Assembly: GCA_016839765.1 (NCBI GenBank)
Contig: JAEOTP010000064.1
Location: 1-57,043 of the forward strand
Length of the DNA stretch: 57,043 nucleotides
From: Promethearchaeota archaeon
GTDB taxonomy: Archaea; Asgardarchaeota; Lokiarchaeia; Sigyniarchaeales; SOKP01
Direction: 5' to 3'
A model generated the notes under the pieces. The model saw only the letters and a program-made list of their open reading frames with translations. It did not search any database and was not told the DNA's origin. This document shows positions 1-8,725 of this stretch, in pieces; within the stretch, counting starts at the first letter, position 1; each line of letters opens with the position of its first letter. Both the position numbers and the translations under genes were made by a program.

Positions 1-2742
1 CATCTGTTTATCTGCTTTTTGCTCGACTACTGCCTTCTCTAAGAAATAGGGATCAATTATAGCTGAAATTTGTTTAAAATCATAATGTCTGGGATCAATC
101 GCTTTTAATCTGCATGTTGCTGAACATTTTCCACATCCTTTACAGATAGCAGGATTGATATGCGCCTTTTTTGTAGGAATACTAACATCCTCATATTCTT
201 GTTTGAGATCAGTCAATGAGATAGCTTTAAATTGACATACTTCAGCGCACCTACCACAACCGTTACATTTTTCCACATTTACTCTCATATCTTTAAAGAA
301 ACACTCAATTGATAGCAGAAATGAAAGTAATTCTAATTTTGTTGTTGAAATCTTTTTTTGACTTAAAAATCTACTCGATCTTCCTGCTGCACCATTTGCT
401 TCTGAAATGCAATCTTGGATATTTTTGGGCCACTGAGCACACCCACACACAAATATCCCATGCCCAGTAAAATCTAAAGGTCTTAATTTCGTATGTGCTT
501 CAATAAAGAATCCATTTACGTCAAGCGGAATATCAAGCATTTCTGATAAAATATCTAAATCATCAGGAGGAACCATGGGAGTTGCTAATATAATTAAATC
601 TGAATTAAATTCAATAATCTCATTTGGGTTGATATCATCTCGCAGTTTAATTAAATATTTTTCAGGATTTTGCCCCACTTTAACAATATCAGGAATATTT
701 TCAAGATTATATCTAACATAATCCGCGATATTTTTTCTTTCACTAAATATATCTTCAAGTTCTTTTTTAGCCATATGAAGATCTCTGAATAATACATGTA
801 TTTCAGCTTTTGGATTAATTTCCTTTAAGATATTCATATTTTTTATTGCATTACTGCAACATACATTTGAACAATATGAAAAACCTTCTTTTTGTCTTGC
901 CTTCACGCAAAGGATAATAGTTATATGCTTTATCTTATTAAGCCAAGAAATATCCTTACTCTTTAGTTTTTTTTCCAATTCTAAAAGAGTTAAAACTTGT
1001 TTATTATCTTTGTTGTATTGAAAAAGTCCAATTGGTTTAAATTCTTGACTACCTGTAGCAATTATTATAATTCCAATGCTTATATCATGAATTTTTTTAT
1101 TTAGGTCTAAAATCGATATCTCGTAATTTCCAATTGATCCTGTAATGTTTTCAATTTTAGAATTCAGAAAAATTTTAATTTTTGTATTCTTTCTGACTTC
1201 TTCTTCAAGATTAAAAAGAAAATCTGAACTACTTTGCTTAGTAGGGTATAATACGTTAATTTCATTAATGTTACCTCCTAATTGATTTTCCTTCTCTAAA
1301 AGAATTGTATCAAAACCCTGTTTTCCTAAATTTAATGCCGCAGTCATTCCAGAGACTCCACCGCCAATTACTAATGCTCTTGGAGTGATCTTAATTATAT
1401 TTTTTTCTGGTAGTATATCAATTTCCTTTTCTTTTATTTGTGAATATCTTACTGGTGCTAATAATGCTGCTATTTCACCTGCGATTCCACTGGCATTGAC
1501 TACAGTTTCTGATATGTTCATTGGGCTCTGATTAAAGCCACATAAATATATTCCTTCCTTCGTTGATAAAGATTTATTAAAGTAGGATTGTGATTTGAAA
1601 AACTGGTATTTATCTTGTTCAATTCCCAAAATTTTAGCTAATTTTTTAGCCCCTTTTGAAGATACTAAAGGTGCTGCTAGAACTACTAGATTTGCTCTAT
1701 AAGTTTCATCTTTTCCAGTTTTCATATCTTTATAATGTATTATTAAATCATTTGATCCTGACTCTTCTTCAATGTTATCTATTTTGCTATTAATATACTT
1801 AATATCATGCTCATCTTGAGCACTTTTAGTGTATTCATAAAAATCACGACCAAAAACTCGGATATTATGTCTAAATACGGAGATCTGTGCATTCTCAGTG
1901 TAATCTTTTGTTATAATTGCATTTTTTGCTGTATACATGCAGCACACTCGGGAACAATAAGGAATATGATCTTCCAAATACCCAGATCCCGCACATTGAA
2001 TGAAAGCAATCTTTTTCGGCTCTATTTCATCGCTTGGTCGTAAGATTTGCATACCAAATGGACCTGTTGGACAGAGCATTCTTTCATATTCTAAAGCATT
2101 AACCACATTCTTATGTTGATATCCCCATTTAGAATGTAATTCTTTACCAAGCATATCGAATCCAGTGGCAACTACAATTGCGCCTACATTTACTTCTATT
2201 TCTTGGGGTTTTTGATCAAAATCGATTGCCTCACCTTTACATACTTTTTGGCATACTCCACATACATTCCTATTTAAATAAAGACATATTTCAGGATCTA
2301 TTACATATACAGGAGGAGTTGCTTGAGGAAAAGGCATATATATTGATTTTCTTTTACCTAAATTCATGTCAAAAATATTAGGGGTTTCTATTTTTGGACA
2401 CTTTGCAGCACAATCACCGCATCCCTTACATTTAGATTCATCAACATATCTTGGATGCTTTAAAACAGACACATTAAAATTTCCAGCCGTTCCAGAGACA
2501 TGTTGTACTTCAGATAAAGTATATAGCTCTATATTGGGATTTCTATATATTGCAACCATTTTAGGTGAAAGCATGCATAAAGAGCAGTCATGTTGTGGAA
2601 ATAATTTATCAAATTGGGCCATATGACCTCCTATTGATGCATTTTTTTCCACCAGGAAAACTTTAAATCCTAACTCCGTTAAATCAAGAGAAGTTTGGAT
2701 TCCAGCGATACCCCCACCTATTACTAAAACGCTACCTTTCAT
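1..2742 (-). CDS. hdrA: HdrA-like flavoprotein, tandem FAD modules, 3' end cut by window edge
   Basis: HdrA is the FAD-containing, electron-bifurcating subunit of heterodisulfide-reductase-type complexes in the cytoplasm. The frame is open from an ATG at 2742 to base 1 (914 codons), so the stop lies outside the window. A GGGIAG dinucleotide-binding loop opens the protein, followed by DCSLCMLSPKM and a ferredoxin insert (CKGCGDCAAKCPK). A second FAD module follows, with its own GGGVSG loop. Two [4Fe-4S] motifs (CNGCGRCAEVC and CKGCGKCSATC) lie near the C-terminus. Unlike the fusion at 5631-8717, it lacks the N-terminal-type module (CHCGINI region) between the two FAD halves. The last visible residues pass the end of the paralog's C-terminus, so little is missing. 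All cluster ligands I checked are Cys, with no in-frame TGA. The family call is firm; its partner proteins lie outside the window. Confidence 0.9.
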   Translation of the reverse strand, partial: MKGSVLVIGGGIAGIQTSLDLTELGFKVFLVEKNASIGGHMAQFDKLFPQHDCSLCMLSPKMVAIYRNPNIELYTLSEVQHVSGTAGNFNVSVLKHPRYVDESKCKGCGDCAAKCPKIETPNIFDMNLGKRKSIYMPFPQATPPVYVIDPEICLYLNRNVCGVCQKVCKGEAIDFDQKPQEIEVNVGAIVVATGFDMLGKELHSKWGYQHKNVVNALEYERMLCPTGPFGMQILRPSDEIEPKKIAFIQCAGSGYLEDHIPYCSRVCCMYTAKNAIITKDYTENAQISVFRHNIRVFGRDFYEYTKSAQDEHDIKYINSKIDNIEEESGSNDLIIHYKDMKTGKDETYRANLVVLAAPLVSSKGAKKLAKILGIEQDKYQFFKSQSYFNKSLSTKEGIYLCGFNQSPMNISETVVNASGIAGEIAALLAPVRYSQIKEKEIDILPEKNIIKITPRALVIGGGVSGMTAALNLGKQGFDTILLEKENQLGGNINEINVLYPTKQSSSDFLFNLEEEVRKNTKIKIFLNSKIENITGSIGNYEISILDLNKKIHDISIGIIIIATGSQEFKPIGLFQYNKDNKQVLTLLELEKKLKSKDISWLNKIKHITIILCVKARQKEGFSYCSNVCCSNAIKNMNILKEINPKAEIHVLFRDLHMAKKELEDIFSERKNIADYVRYNLENIPDIVKVGQNPEKYLIKLRDDINPNEIIEFNSDLIILATPMVPPDDLDILSEMLDIPLDVNGFFIEAHTKLRPLDFTGHGIFVCGCAQWPKNIQDCISEANGAAGRSSRFLSQKKISTTKLELLSFLLSIECFFKDMRVNVEKCNGCGRCAEVCQFKAISLTDLKQEYEDVSIPTKKAHINPAICKGCGKCSATCRLKAIDPRHYDFKQISAIIDPYFLEKAVVEQKADKQM

Positions 2743-2805
2743 TATTGTTAAATCCCCAAAAAAGAATTTTACTATCAAATTGAGTTATTCTCACATATAA
2801 ACTTT

Positions 2806-2823
2806 ATGATCCATTTTGATCAT
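2806..2823. promoter_or_regulatory. Perfect 6+6 dyad ATGATC-N6-GATCAT upstream of hdrA
   Basis: The arms ATGATC (2806-2811) and GATCAT (2818-2823) are perfect inverted copies with a 6-base spacer, 64 bases upstream of the hdrA start at 2742. The 359-base gap 2743-3101 holds no gene. A dyad this close to the start of a minus-strand gene could be a repressor operator. The sequence is AT-rich, so chance is possible. Confidence 0.3.
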
Positions 2824-2887
2824 TATTCAATTTTTAATGATGGAAATTGAAAACTTTTCAGGTTTTTATGATTGATTAGTTCAATTA

Positions 2888-2906
2888 TGATCGTTTAGTA
2901 CGATCA
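2888..2906. promoter_or_regulatory. Perfect 6+6 dyad TGATCG-N7-CGATCA in the 2743-3101 gap
   Basis: The arms TGATCG (2888-2893) and CGATCA (2901-2906) are perfect inverted copies around 7 bases. This is a second GATC-centred dyad in the same gap as 2806-2823. It lies between the divergent hdrA and beta-helix genes and could serve either. The function is inferred only from the symmetry. Confidence 0.25.
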
Positions 2907-3101
2907 ATCCTGTGCAATTTGCAGTAAAGAGTGGATTCTTTCTCTAATAATTATCGGTTTTGAACAAAAATTCAGTAAATATTTATGAAAAACATAAATT
3001 TTGTAATAAAAAATTCTCTTAATTTTATCTCCTTTAGCAAAAATGTTAAGTATTTAATTGTAAGTCTTTTATTTAATACGATTATTTTTGAGCGAAATTA
3101 A

Positions 3102-4088
3102 ATGAGAAATAAAACCAAAATCAAAATAACTATAGGAGTTTTAGTGATAGTTATAGCATTTTTAAGCATCTGTAATTGTATTATCTTCAATAATTTAGGA
3201 GAAAATGATGTATCCCTAAAAGTTCAAGACGAAATTAATTTAAAAAGTCCGAAAAAGTCGGGGTATTGGAATCTCCAGTTTATCCATATTGATGGTAATT
3301 GGTCTCATACTGCTGGTAACTATACGTGGTGTAGCGGTGATGGTTCGTGGAATAATCCCTATATTATAGAAAATGTTACTATTGATGCGAGTAATTCACC
3401 TACCGGAAGTGGAATTCTTATAAATAATTCTAAAAACGATTATTTTTTCATCAATAATTGTACTGTGTATAATGCGGGTATTGGATACAATGACTCGGGT
3501 ATCAAACTAGAGAATACAAATAATGGAACTATAACAGGGAGTAAATGTTCACACAATGGAAGATTTGGTATATTCTTATACAATCATTGTAAAAATAACA
3601 CAATTTCAGGAAACACTGCAAATGAAAATTATAATTATGGGATTTATTTATTTGATGATTGTGATAACAACACTATTTCGGGAAATACAGTAAATGATAA
3701 TGATTACTCTGGGATACGTTTGTACTGGTATTGTTCTAACTACATCATTTCGAATAACAGTGTAAACTACAATGAGTGGGATGGAATACATTTAGATATT
3801 AGTGGTTATGGCATCATTTCGGGAAATACTGCAAACTACAATAGATATGGGATTCATTTATATAAGAGTCATTCTAACATCATTTCGGGAAATATATTGA
3901 TTGGAAATGATGAATGTATTTTTGAACAAGAATGCGAAGAAAATGTTTTTGAAAATAACGATTGCGTCGAGGCGGAAATCCCTTTCATGATAATTATCGC
4001 AATTATATATACTGTAGGCGGAATAGGATTAGCGGTGGTTATAATAGTTCTATTACTTAAAAGGACACGAGTAAGTGAAAGTATATAG
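3102..4088 (+). CDS. Cell-surface right-handed beta-helix (NosD-like) protein with C-terminal membrane anchor
   Basis: The 328-residue protein has a hydrophobic N-terminal segment (about residues 8-30, a signal or anchor). An Asn-rich body follows, made of short repeats such as NNTISGNT and GIYLFDDC spaced about 22-24 residues apart. This is the pattern of parallel beta-helix (NosD/PbH1) repeats. A hydrophobic segment (about 293-318) with a basic tail lies at the C-terminus. Many N-x-S/T sequons suggest an exported, glycosylated surface protein. The repeats also show at DNA level as recurring TTTCGGGAAATA stretches between 3600 and 3900. No catalytic residue can be assigned. It is transcribed away from hdrA and is not part of the redox operon. 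Confidence 0.65.
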   Translation: MRNKTKIKITIGVLVIVIAFLSICNCIIFNNLGENDVSLKVQDEINLKSPKKSGYWNLQFIHIDGNWSHTAGNYTWCSGDGSWNNPYIIENVTIDASNSPTGSGILINNSKNDYFFINNCTVYNAGIGYNDSGIKLENTNNGTITGSKCSHNGRFGIFLYNHCKNNTISGNTANENYNYGIYLFDDCDNNTISGNTVNDNDYSGIRLYWYCSNYIISNNSVNYNEWDGIHLDISGYGIISGNTANYNRYGIHLYKSHSNIISGNILIGNDECIFEQECEENVFENNDCVEAEIPFMIIIAIIYTVGGIGLAVVIIVLLLKRTRVSESI

Positions 4089-4184
4089 TTTTATTGTTAT
4101 CTTGTCCTTGTTATTTCTTAAAAATAAGAAAAAGAAAACAATAAATAATTGGTTCGCTGGTTTTTTTCATTCAAAGTATCTAAC

Positions 4185-5120
4185 TTACTTTCCATTATCT
4201 TTACTCAAACTTGAAACAAGGATTTCCATGAACTCTTTATTTCCATTCTTTGTCTTAAATTTCATGCAATAAGTTATTGGTGTTGAATTTTCACGTTTTT
4301 CCTCTAAAATTTTAATTTTTCCAGGAATTTCCTTAGTATCAACAGTCATAAATAAGTCGGTAGTAGTAAATAATGCTGGTTTTATTAAATAAATAGGTAC
4401 AAATGTATCAAATGGGTAAAATCCATTACTTTTATTGAATTGCCAAACATTCAACCAACTTCTAGTATGTTGGGAAATAAAGTTTGTTATCGGATTTTGA
4501 ATTGAGTGAATTCTTTTTTGATGCTCTTCCTTAAAAACAGCTTGACAGCAGATATCCAATCCCATACCTATTCTTGGGACCATAGTTTTTGTTTCAATTA
4601 AAAATTTTGCTGCCATTGGATCATTCTGGAAATTAGACTCAACCATTTCAGATAAACCGTCATCAAATATAAACGGTGGACTAAATGCTGAACAAGGTTC
4701 GATAGTACCTCCCATAAAGATTATCTTTTTAACTTTTTCAAGTAAATGTGGAAAAAGTTGAAATACTGTCGCAATGTTAGTTAATGGACCAAGTGTAAGT
4801 AAGACTAATTCATTCTCATATTCTTGAATTTTATCAATTAAAAATTTAGAAGCATCGGTTAAGGTTCCTAAAGCATATTTAGAGCTAGCTCCTAAGAAGT
4901 GGGGAATTTCTGTTTTATTTGCTAAATCTAAATATTTTTGTATTAATTTATAACCAGTTTCTACGGGAGTATTCCCATAAATGGTTGTGATTCCCACAAT
5001 ATCAAATATATCAGGATTATTTAGCATTAAAAATAGTGCTAAGCCATCACCTACATCGACAGCTCTCTTTCCAAGTCCAGGATCACAATCAATTATAACT
5101 TTATATTTTGGTTTATCCAT
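4185..5120 (-). CDS. Nucleoside hydrolase (IUNH family)
   Basis: This family hydrolyses the N-glycosidic bond of nucleosides using a calcium ion held by N-terminal aspartates. The 311-residue protein begins with VIIDCDPGLG (residues 8-17). The family's Asp-Asp pair then follows after a short insertion, as DVGDGLAL. The segment TLGPLTNIA matches the family's conserved strand, and FMGG follows it. Length is normal. The expected pattern in the insertion-bearing subfamily is roughly D-x-D-D-G; here one Asp reads Gly, so metal binding may be altered. It lies 51 bases after the MvhD gene on the same strand and may be co-transcribed with it. A link to the redox function is not evident. Confidence 0.8.
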   Translation of the reverse strand: MDKPKYKVIIDCDPGLGKRAVDVGDGLALFLMLNNPDIFDIVGITTIYGNTPVETGYKLIQKYLDLANKTEIPHFLGASSKYALGTLTDASKFLIDKIQEYENELVLLTLGPLTNIATVFQLFPHLLEKVKKIIFMGGTIEPCSAFSPPFIFDDGLSEMVESNFQNDPMAAKFLIETKTMVPRIGMGLDICCQAVFKEEHQKRIHSIQNPITNFISQHTRSWLNVWQFNKSNGFYPFDTFVPIYLIKPALFTTTDLFMTVDTKEIPGKIKILEEKRENSTPITYCMKFKTKNGNKEFMEILVSSLSKDNGK

Positions 5121-5171
5121 GAGAGTTAGGGTGAGAAAGTTTTATTCTAATATTAATAAGAATAACAAAAT

Positions 5172-5609
5172 TTATATAACTTTTAAAGGCCCTAATTCTT
5201 TAATTTGATTCGTAAATTCAGTAATTAAATCCGCGAAGCGCTTGCCTTCTGAAGCACTAACCCATTCTAAACGAACTCTTTTTTCATTAATCCCTAGTTG
5301 TTTTATCACTATTTTATGCAACCTTTCAAATCTTTCTTTAGCATATTCGTTACCTGAGATATAATGACAATCTCCAATATGGCAGCCAGTGACTAATACT
5401 CCATCAGCTCCTTCCTTTAAAGCCTTCATGACAAATACCGGATCTACTCTTCCAGAACACATAACTCTTATAATCCTCATATTGGGAGGATATTGGAACC
5501 TTGAGACTCCTGCTAAATCCGCTCCTGCATAAGAGCACCAATTGCAGCAAAACACAAGTATCTCAGGATTAAAATCTGGATATTTAACTTTAGTTTTTGC
5601 TTTTGGAAT
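5172..5609 (-). CDS. mvhD: MvhD-type iron-sulfur subunit, all-Cys form, probable ATT start
   Basis: MvhD carries a [2Fe-2S] cluster and passes electrons between a hydrogenase or dehydrogenase module and HdrA. The motifs CCNWCSYAGADLAGVSR, CSGRVDP and GCHIGDCHY hold its conserved cysteines. The frame opens after a TAA at 5622-5624. The only ATG/GTG/TTG before the first cluster motif is a GTG at 5555, which would delete the first beta strand (PEILVFCC). An ATT at 5609 has AGGTG about 6-10 bases upstream and gives a normal 145-residue protein, so I prefer it. It begins 21 bases after the stop of the HdrA fusion, in the same operon. It is the Cys counterpart of the Sec-containing protein at 12744-13202. 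Confidence 0.85.
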   Translation of the reverse strand: MPKAKTKVKYPDFNPEILVFCCNWCSYAGADLAGVSRFQYPPNMRIIRVMCSGRVDPVFVMKALKEGADGVLVTGCHIGDCHYISGNEYAKERFERLHKIVIKQLGINEKRVRLEWVSASEGKRFADLITEFTNQIKELGPLKVI

Positions 5610-5630
5610 GACTTCACACCTTTATTTTTC

Positions 5631-8600
5631 TTAAGTTTCTAATAAATATGATTCTATCATCGCGGTTATTTGATCAAAATCGTATTGCTTTATTGAGATT
5701 GCTCCGTTTGGGCAAGTTGCAGCACATGTGCCACATCCCTTACAGAGGGCAGAATTTATAAAAGATTTTTTTACAGTTAAGCTAATATCCTCAAAATCTT
5801 TTACTGATTCTAGAATATCAATAGCATTATAGGGACATATTGATTCACACTTTCCACATCCTATGCAATTTATTGGATCTACTTCTGCTACTATCCCTGA
5901 GGTGGTAATCTCTTTGGCACTTAGAAATCTACTTGCTCGAGCAGCAGCGCCATTTGCTTGTGAGATTGAATCTTGAATGTTCTTCGGCCATTGAGCACAT
6001 CCACATAAGAAGATTCCATCTGTTGCAAAATCCAGAGGTCTAAGTTTAACATGCGCTTCTAAGAAAAATCCATTTCTATCCAGAGGCACTTTTAACATTT
6101 TTGCTAACTCTTCCAAATTATCTGCAGGGATTATTGGGGTCGATAATATAATTAAATCAGTCTCAAATTCTAAGAAATCTTGTAGGTTGGTATCATAAAA
6201 TTTGATATTATATCTTTCTGGATTTTTATTTATTTGTTTAATTATTAGTAAATTTTCCAAATCATATCTTAAGAAGATAGCATCCTTTCTGCGTTCACGA
6301 TAGTATTCTTCATATTTTTTCTTTGCCATCTGAATATCTCTGTAAAGTACAACAATCTCAAGTTCAGGTTTTAATTTTTTTAGAAGACTAATATTTTTGA
6401 TTGAATTTCCACAACAAATATTTGAACAGTAGGTAATTCCTTCAAGCTGCCTCGCATTTGCACATAAAACAGTCGTTATTCGATTTATCTTAGTAAGCCA
6501 TGATTTTCCTTTTTCTTTTAAAATTTGCTCTAATTCTAGTTGAGTTATAACATTCTTATTTTGGTTATTGTATTGAAACAGATCTTTAGGTTTATATTCT
6601 TTACCTCCAGTAGCAACAATTATAGTTCCAATACTTAAATCTTGAGTTTTGCTATTTGAATCAGCAATAGTTACTACGTAATTACCTACATAACCTCTAA
6701 TATTATTAATTTTTCCTTTTAAGAAAACTTGAATATTCTCATTTTTCTCAACTAAATCAATGGTTTGGTTTAGAAAATCAGAGGCATTTTGTTCGGTTGG
6801 ATATAAAACATTTAGATAATTTAAATTTCCTCCTAGGATGCTTTCTTTTTCTACTATAAATGTTTTGAATCCTTGATTTGCAATATTTAATGCAGCACTC
6901 ATTCCCGCAATTCCACCCCCTATAATTAATGCTGTTGGAGTAATTTTTAACAATTCTTCCCTTAAAGGTTTTAATAACCTTGATTTAGCAATAGCCATTC
7001 TTATTAAGTCTTTAGCTTTTTGGGTTGCGGCTTCTGCATCATCCATATGAACCCAAGAACATTGATCCCTAATATTAACCATTTCAAAGAGATATTTATT
7101 TAATCCAACTTCTTGACATGTTTCTTGAAATAATGCTTCATGTGTTCGAGGTGTACAGGATGCTACGATGAATCTATTTAAATGATGATTTGTAATTAAT
7201 TCTTTAATTCTTGACTGAGAATCAGAGCTACAAGAATATAAATTATCTTCACAATGAACAACATTAGGTAGAGTTCTCACATATTCTGCCAGTAACGGAA
7301 CATGAACATATTTTCCGATATTAATCCCACAATGACAAATTAAAACCCCTATTCTTGGTTCATCAGTATCTTTAGTCTCTAGTTCGGGTACTTCTAACTG
7401 CTTCTCCTTGATTTGCTCAAATTTAACAGAATTTAGAAATGCAGCTATCTGTCCCGCCACACCACTTGCATCTGCAACGGTTTCAGGTATGTCCATCGGG
7501 CCTTGGCAGAATCCACATAAGTAAATCCCATCTTTCGTGGATTTAGATTTATTAAAATAATCTATTTCTTTGAAAAATTCATATTCATCTAATTCTATCC
7601 CTAAAACATTTGATAAAATCTTTGTTCCATTTGAGGGAACTAGAGGAGTAGCTAATACTACTAAATTAGCTTGAAAATCATTAAATTCTCCTGTTTTTAA
7701 ATTTTCATAATGAATAATTAAATCATTAGTTTCAGAATCCTCTTCAATTTTACTAATTTTTGTTTGTATGTATTTCACTCCGTATTCCTTCTGAGCTCTT
7801 TGCGTGAATTCATAGAAATTTTTACCATAAGCTCTAATATCATGTCGAAACACAAAACATTGGGAGCGATTCGAATGTTCTTTCGTGATAATAGCTTCTT
7901 TAGCAGTATACATGCAGCATACGCTTGAACAATAGGGTACACCCTCATGTAAATCTCTTGAACCAGCACATTGAATAAATGCAATTTTCTCAGGCTCTTT
8001 TTGATCACTTGGTCGCAAGACATGACCACCAAAAGGTCCTGAAGCACATAAAATTCTTTCATATTCTAATGCACTTACTACATTATTATACCGATATCCC
8101 CACCTTGAAGTTAACTTTTCAGCTGGTATATCAAATCCAGTCGCAACTACAATAGCTCCAACCTTTAATTCTATTTCCATAGGTTTTTGCTCAAAATCTA
8201 TTGCTTCAGCTTGACAAACTTTAGCACATACACCACATACTCCTTTATTTATTTTTAAGCATAATTCAGGATCTATTAAGTAAATTGGAGGAACTGCTTG
8301 AGGAAATGGAATGTAAGCAGATTTTCTTTTGCCTAGCTTCATATCAAATAGATTAGGTACTTCTATTTTTGGACATTTTATAGCGCAATCTCCACACCCC
8401 TTACATTTAGTCTCATCTACATATCGTGGCTTTTTAAGAATAATAGCAGAGAAATTCCCAGGTTCTCCAGAAACTTTTTTTACTTCATGATAAGTCATAA
8501 GTTTAATATTTGGATTACGGAATACCTCAACCATCTTTGGAGCAAGAATACAAAGGCTGCAATCGTTAGTTGGAAATGTTTTATCGAGCTGAGCCATACG

Positions 8601-8717
8601 ACCTCCAATTGAGGGATTTCTTTCTACTAAATATACCTTAAAACCTAATTCTGTTAGGTCTAATGAAGTTTGAATACCTGCGATTCCTCCTCCGATAACT
8701 AAAACAGATCCTTCCAT
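5631..8717 (-). CDS. hdrA: Tandem HdrA-HdrA fusion flavoprotein, all-Cys
   Basis: This 1028-residue protein is a double-length HdrA. In order it has: an FAD loop (VIGGGIAG, about 7-13) with DCSLCILAPKM; a ferredoxin insert (CKGCGDCAIKCPK); an HdrA N-terminal-type cluster module (CHCGINI, YSCSSDSQ, VASCTPRTHE, about 455-560); a second FAD loop (IIGGGIAG); and two C-terminal [4Fe-4S] motifs (CIGCGKCESIC and CKGCGTCAATC, about 948-1010). The family bifurcates electrons at FAD. I chose the ATG at 8717 over an upstream TTG at 8729 because it gives MEGSVLVIGGG, matching the paralog's MKGSVLVIGGG, and leaves room for the AGGTGA site. It sits between the HdrD-like and MvhD genes. It provides the Cys reference for the selenocysteine sites in the neighbouring HdrA. 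Confidence 0.93.
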   Translation of the reverse strand: MEGSVLVIGGGIAGIQTSLDLTELGFKVYLVERNPSIGGRMAQLDKTFPTNDCSLCILAPKMVEVFRNPNIKLMTYHEVKKVSGEPGNFSAIILKKPRYVDETKCKGCGDCAIKCPKIEVPNLFDMKLGKRKSAYIPFPQAVPPIYLIDPELCLKINKGVCGVCAKVCQAEAIDFEQKPMEIELKVGAIVVATGFDIPAEKLTSRWGYRYNNVVSALEYERILCASGPFGGHVLRPSDQKEPEKIAFIQCAGSRDLHEGVPYCSSVCCMYTAKEAIITKEHSNRSQCFVFRHDIRAYGKNFYEFTQRAQKEYGVKYIQTKISKIEEDSETNDLIIHYENLKTGEFNDFQANLVVLATPLVPSNGTKILSNVLGIELDEYEFFKEIDYFNKSKSTKDGIYLCGFCQGPMDIPETVADASGVAGQIAAFLNSVKFEQIKEKQLEVPELETKDTDEPRIGVLICHCGINIGKYVHVPLLAEYVRTLPNVVHCEDNLYSCSSDSQSRIKELITNHHLNRFIVASCTPRTHEALFQETCQEVGLNKYLFEMVNIRDQCSWVHMDDAEAATQKAKDLIRMAIAKSRLLKPLREELLKITPTALIIGGGIAGMSAALNIANQGFKTFIVEKESILGGNLNYLNVLYPTEQNASDFLNQTIDLVEKNENIQVFLKGKINNIRGYVGNYVVTIADSNSKTQDLSIGTIIVATGGKEYKPKDLFQYNNQNKNVITQLELEQILKEKGKSWLTKINRITTVLCANARQLEGITYCSNICCGNSIKNISLLKKLKPELEIVVLYRDIQMAKKKYEEYYRERRKDAIFLRYDLENLLIIKQINKNPERYNIKFYDTNLQDFLEFETDLIILSTPIIPADNLEELAKMLKVPLDRNGFFLEAHVKLRPLDFATDGIFLCGCAQWPKNIQDSISQANGAAARASRFLSAKEITTSGIVAEVDPINCIGCGKCESICPYNAIDILESVKDFEDISLTVKKSFINSALCKGCGTCAATCPNGAISIKQYDFDQITAMIESYLLET

Positions 8718-8725
8718 TATTTTTT

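Noticed and set aside
3102-4088. CRISPR-like repeats in the beta-helix gene
   Set aside because: The repeats are imperfect, in frame and encode a repeated protein motif.
7775-8062. Open frames overlapping large genes (for example inside HdrA, FrhB, dnaK)
   Set aside because: They are shadow frames of strongly supported genes and show no family match.
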